Assembly (NCBI RefSeq): GCF_900116755.1 | Contig: NZ_FPBY01000008.1 | Span: forward strand, 1 to 37,850 | Length of the DNA stretch: 37,850 nt | Direction of reading: 5' to 3' | Source of the DNA: Clostridium sp. DSM 8431 | GTDB taxonomy: Bacteria > Bacillota > Clostridia > Clostridiales > Clostridiaceae | Made by a program: the position numbers and the translations under genes | In this document: piece after piece, positions 33,332-37,850 of the stretch | Numbering within the stretch: position 1 is the stretch's first letter | How the letters are laid out: each line of letters opens with the position of its first letter | Notes under the pieces: model-generated | What the model was told of the DNA's origin: nothing | The model's input: the letters and a program-made list of their open reading frames with translations, nothing else | Database searches by the model: none

Positions 33332-34219
33332 CTAATTTTCACTATAGCCCTTATAACTTCCTTTTACATTATTAAAAGTTATATAAGAACCATTAGAAAC
33401 TGCTACAATACTTCCACTTTCATCTGTTCTATATACTGCAATATCATTTTCCTTAAGTCTTTTCATAACACTTTCACTTGGAAGACTATAATCATCATTT
33501 TTTTCTACACTTATAACTGCATATTTAGGATTAACCTTTTCCAAAAATTTATCTGTAGTCCCACTTTTACTTCCATGATGTCCAATCTTTAAAACATCAG
33601 CCTTTAAGTCTAAATTATTTGATACCATTTCTTCTTCTGCTTCTTTACCTGCATCTCCTGTTAGTAAAAATGAAGTATGACCCAAAACTACTTTTATAAC
33701 TATTGAAGAATCATTAATATCCTCATAGTTTTCCTTAGATGGAGAAAGAATAGTGCAAGATGCTTTTCCAAACTTAAATTCTTCTCCTACCTTAGGTGAA
33801 TTAATATAAAGATTTTTATCGCTACAGGCATCTAAGACTTTTTGAAAATCCTTATTTATGGTAGTCTGCCTTGGAAAATATACTTTTCCTATATTAAAAT
33901 AATTAATTACATAATCTAAGGAACCAATATGATCCTCATGTACATGAGTTACTACTACATAATCTAATTTTTTAATCTTTTGCTTTTCTAAGTAATTTTT
34001 AATTAACTCTTCTGACTTATTATCGCCACCATCAATAAGCATATTAAATTCTCCCTGCTGAAGTAAAATACAATCTCCTTGCCCCACATCAATAAAATGT
34101 ACCTTAAGTTCCTCCTTAAAATCAGAAGAGGAATTTTCACAGCCATATAAACTAAAAATCAAGGAAAAACAAAGTGTTAGTATTGCAGTAATTTTAATTA
34201 ATTTGCCCCCTTTTTTCAT
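33332..34219 (-). CDS. ComEC-like metallo-beta-lactamase-fold lipoprotein
   Basis: 295 aa. Lipobox LYGC with Cys27 predicts membrane anchoring outside the cell. The MBL fold is complete: VHFIDVGQGDC, LIDGGDN, His92-x-His94-x-Asp96-His97 (THVHEDHIGS), LLTGDAG and KIGHHGSKSGT. It belongs to the family similar to the C-terminal domain of ComEC, which degrades the non-transported DNA strand. Here it is a separate lipoprotein, so extracellular nuclease or phosphodiesterase activity is the best guess. AGGAGG precedes the ATG. Confidence 0.88.
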   Translation of the reverse strand: MKKGGKLIKITAILTLCFSLIFSLYGCENSSSDFKEELKVHFIDVGQGDCILLQQGEFNMLIDGGDNKSEELIKNYLEKQKIKKLDYVVVTHVHEDHIGSLDYVINYFNIGKVYFPRQTTINKDFQKVLDACSDKNLYINSPKVGEEFKFGKASCTILSPSKENYEDINDSSIVIKVVLGHTSFLLTGDAGKEAEEEMVSNNLDLKADVLKIGHHGSKSGTTDKFLEKVNPKYAVISVEKNDDYSLPSESVMKRLKENDIAVYRTDESGSIVAVSNGSYITFNNVKGSYKGYSEN

Positions 34220-34295
34220 GGAATACCTCCTTCTTATTGCTTTTTAAAATTACTATACCAATAATTATACATTAAATATATGCAAAGTTAACAAA

Positions 34296-34323
34296 AAAAG
34301 GAGGTGTGTAGAGACCCTCTTTT
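34296..34323 (-). terminator. Possible terminator of the aldo/keto reductase gene
   Basis: On the minus strand AAAAGAGGG and CCTCCTTTT pair imperfectly and seven T follow. Confidence 0.4.
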
Positions 34324-34402
34324 ATGAATAATAATTTGAATTTAAATCAGAAATTGTTCGCCTTTATTGCTACTAGAATGAATAAATTGTCCTTTGCCCT
34401 AA

Positions 34403-35386
34403 TTATCTTTGAGCCATAACTCCAACAATAGCATGTGGTTTATATAATTCTTCTAAGTACTTAATTTCTTCTTCAGTAAGCTTAAGATTAACAGCTTTCA
34501 CTGCCCCATCAATATGTGACTTTTTAGTTGCTCCAACTACTGGTGAAGAGGTTTTACTTAAAAGCCAGCTTAAAGAAACTTCTGTCATGCTTACATTTCT
34601 TTTATCAGCAATTTCTTGAACTCTCTTAATGATTTCTAAGTCTTGCTCTTTTGTAGCATCATATTCTCCCTTAGCAAAGTTATCTTCTTTAAGTCTCTTA
34701 GAATTTTCACCTATGGGTTTTGCAAGTCTTCCTGAAGCTAATGCACTATAAGGTGTCATTGAAATATTTTCTACTTTGCAGTAAGGTGCCATTTCTCTTT
34801 CTTCTTCTCTAAAGATAAGATTATAATGTCCTTGAACTGAAATAAACTGTGAGTATCCATGAGCCTTTGCAATTTCATTAGCCTTTGCTATTTGCCATGC
34901 ATAGCAATTTGAAATTCCTATATATCTAACCTTTCCACTTTTAACAAGGTTATTTAATATTCTCATTGTTTCTTCAATAGGAGTGTCATAATCCCACATA
35001 TGAAGAATATATAAATCAACATAATCCATTTGAAGCCTTTTAAGACTATTCTTTAAACATTCATTAATATGCTCTTCAGCAGTAATACCCTTATCTATTG
35101 CTTCTTTAGATCTTGGTATATACTTAGTAGCTATAACTACATCTTCTCTAGATGCATATTGTCTTATAGCTTCTCCTAAAAACTCCTCACTAGTTCCTCC
35201 TTGATAAGCCATAGCAGTATCAAAAAAGTTAATTCCAGCATCTAAAGCATGTTTTATAATTTCCTTAGATTCCTCTAGTGGAAGTGTCCATGAATGCATC
35301 CCCTTTGAAGCGTCACCAAATCCCATACACCCTAAACATATCTTTGATACTTTTAAATCTGAATTTCCTAGTTTAATATATTCCAT
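34403..35386 (-). CDS. Aldo/keto reductase
   Basis: 327 aa, a TIM-barrel NADPH-dependent oxidoreductase. The catalytic tetrad is visible: Asp and Tyr in NFFDTAMAYQGG, Lys in VIATKYIPRS, His in LYILHMWD. RYIGISNCYAWQI and SSPVVGATKKSHIDGA (cofactor loop) are typical. It lacks the iron-sulfur extension of some clostridial members. It lies 114 bp downstream of the tetR gene on the same strand; the ATTGAC/GTCAAT inverted repeat at 35479-35504 between them could be an operator. Substrate unknown. Confidence 0.93.
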   Translation of the reverse strand: MEYIKLGNSDLKVSKICLGCMGFGDASKGMHSWTLPLEESKEIIKHALDAGINFFDTAMAYQGGTSEEFLGEAIRQYASREDVVIATKYIPRSKEAIDKGITAEEHINECLKNSLKRLQMDYVDLYILHMWDYDTPIEETMRILNNLVKSGKVRYIGISNCYAWQIAKANEIAKAHGYSQFISVQGHYNLIFREEEREMAPYCKVENISMTPYSALASGRLAKPIGENSKRLKEDNFAKGEYDATKEQDLEIIKRVQEIADKRNVSMTEVSLSWLLSKTSSPVVGATKKSHIDGAVKAVNLKLTEEEIKYLEELYKPHAIVGVMAQR

Positions 35387-35500
35387 CTAAATCACCTCAA
35401 GTAAATATCTCTTTCTAAAATAAATTTTAACTTAAAGAAATTATATATACAATTTATACAAAAGTTAAAATGTCTAGAAATTGACTTTTTATGAATTTTG

Positions 35501-36091
35501 TCAATCTATTATTTCATAAGGATTGCCTTTAGTTTCTCCACCTTCAAAAAGTTCTTCCATACCAATTCCCCTCATCTTAACAATCATTTTAGCAATCTCA
35601 TCACAAGGAACAATCATATCAGATAAAATCCAAGAAAGAGCCATACTAGTTGATGCCATTGCATGATATTCTGTAGCAAACTTTAAAGTATCAGGCATTG
35701 GTTTACTACCATAAAGTTCTTGATGCCATTTCAAATCAAATTCTTTGCAGTGTTTAAAAATATAATCCTTTAAACAATTCTGACCTTCAATTAGACATGC
35801 TTCTTTCATAAACTTACTATATTTTTTCATATTCTCAAAGGAAATCAAAAGAGATTTATAAAAACTTATATTATCATTTTCACCATTAAAATCAGGTACA
35901 ATTTTGCTTTCATAAATGTATTGAATCAAATGATTTTTATCAATAAAATGATTATAAAAAGTCTGTCTGCTTACACCACTCTTTTCTAAAATTTGCTTGA
36001 TTTTTATAGATTCTAAAGGCATAGTTTCACATAAACTTATTAAAGAATCTGAAATAATTTCTTTTATATTAATAGCTATAATTAACACCAC
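35501..36091 (-). CDS. TetR-family regulator, start uncertain
   Basis: The helix-turn-helix IKIKQILEKSGVSRQTFYNH is followed by a helical ligand domain similar to the DhaS-like TetR group (SMALSWILSDMIVPCDEI). It probably controls the adjacent reductase. The start is unclear: the only standard candidates are GTG at 36091 and 36088, which sit in or next to AAAGGTGG; the domain itself seems to begin near INIKEIISDS a few codons later. TATAAT with an extended TG (36102-36107) places transcription start at about 36095, so the mRNA would be nearly leaderless if GTG is used. Confidence 0.82.
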   Translation of the reverse strand: MVLIIAINIKEIISDSLISLCETMPLESIKIKQILEKSGVSRQTFYNHFIDKNHLIQYIYESKIVPDFNGENDNISFYKSLLISFENMKKYSKFMKEACLIEGQNCLKDYIFKHCKEFDLKWHQELYGSKPMPDTLKFATEYHAMASTSMALSWILSDMIVPCDEIAKMIVKMRGIGMEELFEGGETKGNPYEIID

Positions 36092-36130
36092 CTTTATAGA
36101 AATTATAGCATGATATTTTATCTAAATAAT

Positions 36131-36209
36131 AAAAAAAAACAAAGTGGCTGATGCCACGCTTTTCAGCGCAGGAAGCAGCTTTCTTTTGCGGCACTACATT
36201 TTTTCTTTT
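36131..36209 (-). ncRNA. Candidate small RNA or attenuator upstream of tetR
   Basis: Relatively GC-rich. On the minus strand: CTGACT (36240-36245), 18-bp spacer, TAGAAT (36216-36221), then from about 36209 a structured segment ending in the terminator GTGGC-ATCA-GCCAC plus TTTGTTTTTTTTT. Before it are a CGC-TGAAAA-GCG type hairpin and TGCCGC (36188-36193), which can pair with GTGGCA (36152-36157) of the terminator, an alternative fold. No ORF of note lies inside. tetR has its own -10 after it, so an independent small RNA is the favoured reading. Confidence 0.5.
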
Positions 36210-36270
36210 TAAGGTATTCTAAAGACTTGCATACCAAAAAGTCAGAAAAATCAGTGCTCGCTATTAAAAA

Positions 36271-36316
36271 AAGACCTTAAATTTCAAAGAACATAATTTT
36301 CTAAAATTAAGGTCTT
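36271..36316 (-). terminator. Terminator of the PsbP-like protein gene
   Basis: AAGACCTTAA pairs with TTAAGGTCTT; seven T follow on the minus strand. Confidence 0.88.
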
Positions 36317-36337
36317 GTCTATCTTATTAGCCTTATT

Positions 36338-37084
36338 TTAAATTTCTTTTAAATTAGCAATAATTCCAGGAAGCTCATTTAATAATCTTTCTATTTCTGC
36401 TCCATCAGGATGATCTTGAGGTCCAAGGTAATCAGTTGGTCCTCCAATAGCATATTCTCTGCCATGAATAATCTTACGTTTAGGTACACCTCTAATACCA
36501 TCAATAACACCTAATTGATTTTCATTTAGTTTAGAAGTTTCTCTAATACAGAATAAATATCTTCCCCCACAAGCTCCTTTAGGACATTCATTACCATATG
36601 CGTCATGTTGGAATTCGTAACAAACAGAAAAACCATCATCATCTTCATAAACTACATATTTATTTTGCCAGTCAGCTGGAAAAGTAAGTTCTATACCATG
36701 TTTTGAATTTCTATAAGTAGTTGCCTTTCCACTTGCTTTTTTAGCTGGAGCAGGAGTACTGTTATCCTTTTTAGGATTTACAGTCTTTGGACTTTCCTTA
36801 GTATTTTCTTTAGAAGTTTCTTTTGCTATATTTTGAACCTCTTTAACTTCTTTTTTCTCAATATCCTTAGTAATCTTTTCTGATATAATTGGAGCCTTAT
36901 TTATCTTTGTCTCTTCTACTCCATTAGCTGTATCTTTACCTACATTTTCTGTACTAAATGAATTAGATACTACAATTTCTTCTTTAGGTCTATTTACATA
37001 AGCAACTGCTGCAGTTGTAGTAATGGCTAAAATAGTTAAGCCTAAGTAGAATTTTTTGTTTTTTAATAATGCTCCCAAGTTCAT
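36338..37084 (-). CDS. Membrane-anchored protein with a PsbP-like C-terminal domain
   Basis: 248 aa. An N-terminal hydrophobic helix (FYLGLTILAITTTAAVAYV) without an obvious cleavage site anchors the protein. A Lys/Glu/Thr/Pro-rich linker spans about 35-115. The outer domain (about 118-248) starts TYRNSKHGIELTFPADWQNK, a pattern seen in PsbP-like and related lipoprotein domains of unknown role, and contains three cysteines (ECPKGACGGRYLFC). Function unknown. Confidence 0.75.
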   Translation of the reverse strand: MNLGALLKNKKFYLGLTILAITTTAAVAYVNRPKEEIVVSNSFSTENVGKDTANGVEETKINKAPIISEKITKDIEKKEVKEVQNIAKETSKENTKESPKTVNPKKDNSTPAPAKKASGKATTYRNSKHGIELTFPADWQNKYVVYEDDDGFSVCYEFQHDAYGNECPKGACGGRYLFCIRETSKLNENQLGVIDGIRGVPKRKIIHGREYAIGGPTDYLGPQDHPDGAEIERLLNELPGIIANLKEI

Positions 37085-37134
37085 TCTTCTTTTTTCATAT
37101 TATACTAAAAAAAGAAATATATTTCAAAATAAAA

Positions 37135-37172
37135 AGTAGCAGATAGAATTAATTAAAACTCTATCTGCTACT
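37135..37172 (-). terminator. Terminator of the MmcQ/YjbR gene
   Basis: A perfect 13-bp stem AGTAGCAGATAGA/TCTATCTGCTACT followed by TTTT on the minus strand. Confidence 0.88.
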
Positions 37173-37176
37173 AAAT

Positions 37177-37548
37177 TTAAAGTGTCATATTAAAACTTTC
37201 ATCAATAAGTTTTTTAATATCTTCTAAGGGTATTGTTCCATCAAGAAGTACAGTAATCCAGTGCTTTTTATTCATGTGATATGCTGGAAAATATCCATCT
37301 GCTCCTCTTAAAAACTGAATAAAGTTAGGATCACACTTTATATCAAGAATATCTATATTTTCTTCACCTTCAAGGCCAATAACCTTAGGTTTTACATCCA
37401 TAACAATACCATACCACTTTCCTTTATCACTTTTAGACTTAGGAGCATGGCGAAGTACCTCATAGGAAGGGTGAGACTTCCATAAGTGCTCTGACACAGT
37501 ACCATATTTACTTTTTACATAATCTAAAATTTCTTTTCTTAAAGACAT
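37177..37548 (-). CDS. MmcQ/YjbR family protein
   Basis: 123 aa. MSLRKEILDYVKSKYGTVSE, VLRHAPKSKSDKGKWYGIVM and HMNKKHWITVLLDGTIPLED match the MmcQ/YjbR (DUF419) fold, a small double-wing domain thought to bind nucleic acid or ligands. 123 aa is typical. The GAGG ribosome site is about 11 bases from the ATG, slightly far. Confidence 0.88.
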   Translation of the reverse strand: MSLRKEILDYVKSKYGTVSEHLWKSHPSYEVLRHAPKSKSDKGKWYGIVMDVKPKVIGLEGEENIDILDIKCDPNFIQFLRGADGYFPAYHMNKKHWITVLLDGTIPLEDIKKLIDESFNMTL

Positions 37549-37669
37549 ACTTTTTTCATCCTCACCGTTGCCAAAACCTTATAAAACTTTATAAAGCTTG
37601 TTTGATTCCTTATTCAACCTGTCTGATTTTGTAATGAATAAATTCATATACTACTTTCATTTGATATGA

Positions 37670-37731
37670 CAGTCCAAAGGCGTAAATTCGGGTACAACGC
37701 ACCCTACATATTAACAATATCTTGATAGTGA
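37670..37731. other. Right-end region of an IS605-type element
   Basis: Just past the tnpB stop. GGGT-ACAACGC-ACCC forms a hairpin at 37690-37704, and a non-coding stretch runs to roughly 37670. In this family this segment carries the element's right end and the 3' part of the omega RNA. The exact end was not determined. Confidence 0.45.
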
Positions 37732-37850
37732 TTAAATTGCTAATTCGTATCTACTAAGATTAATACTTGCATTGTAATCTCTATTTATACTTAGACCACA
37801 TGAGCATTTATATGTTCTATCTTTAAGTTTTAAATCTCTTTTAATAGATC
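37732..37850 (-). CDS. tnpB: IS605-type TnpB, C-terminal part only
   Basis: The minus-strand frame entering from the window edge reads SIKRDLKLKDRTYKCSCGLS, then INRDYNASINLSRYELAI and a stop at 37732-37734. DRTYKCSCGL is half of the zinc finger and INRDYNASINL is the last RuvC motif (the D of RDxN is catalytic) of TnpB/OrfB, the RNA-guided nuclease of IS200/IS605 elements. The rest lies beyond the window, so completeness is unknown. Confidence 0.88.
   Translation of the reverse strand, partial: SIKRDLKLKDRTYKCSCGLSINRDYNASINLSRYELAI

Overview
The window is a low-GC Firmicute chromosome segment. Gene content, very A+T-rich spacers, strong AGGAGG-type ribosome binding sites and the mutS-mutL-miaA-hfq order point to Clostridium, most probably C. 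perfringens or a close relative (inference; no database was searched). It is ordinary chromosome with IS fragments at both edges and several decayed genes.

Left flank (1-2934): the 5' end of an IS3-type transposase gene sits against a phage-type GH25 lysozyme gene that has lost its start. A Nudix hydrolase pseudogene with one frameshift and two nonsense codons follows, then a small membrane-protein gene with an early stop.

Core block (2935-16003): mutS-mutL-miaA, hfq with its own promoter, a membrane PAS/GGDEF-like sensor truncated by a frameshift, a YnbB-type PLP enzyme, a SAP-domain protein, lexA (minus strand) with an SOS box over its -35 element, a small Cys-containing acidic protein, a lipoprotein whose ribosome site lies inside a terminator-like hairpin, and a 450-aa tyrosine recombinase with an N-terminal helix-turn-helix domain.

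Accessory block (16080-22243): remnants resembling a phage tail module (a truncated frame, a TIM-barrel glycosidase-like protein whose natural start seems to have become ATA, and an unrecognised second protein). A complete GH25 lysozyme follows, then an AraC-type regulator split by a 13-bp tandem duplication and a second frameshift, and a small Asp/Asn-rich protein. The lysozyme and Asp/Asn-rich genes have different coding sequences but related upstream regions of about 330 nt and terminators with the same stem, so they look like two copies of one expression cassette with different cargo.

Right block (22244-37850), nearly all minus strand: gshAB-arsR (glutathione synthesis with a metal-sensing repressor) behind a promoter carrying two palindromic ArsR-type operators; a DMT-family exporter; a DUF5677 protein; a FolT-type folate ECF transporter preceded by a tetrahydrofolate riboswitch; several small hypothetical proteins, including two too short for a usual gene list; a stand-alone 5'-3' exonuclease coupled to a small gene; a ComEC-like metallo-beta-lactamase-fold lipoprotein; an aldo/keto reductase with a TetR regulator; a candidate small RNA; a membrane-anchored PsbP-like protein; an MmcQ/YjbR protein; and, at the edge, the 3' end of an IS605-type tnpB.

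The most interesting signals are the duplicated lysozyme/Asp-Asn-rich cassette, the gshAB-arsR operator architecture, the terminator hairpin that contains a ribosome site, the GC-rich small RNA upstream of tetR, and the clustered gene decay (at least six independent lesions).
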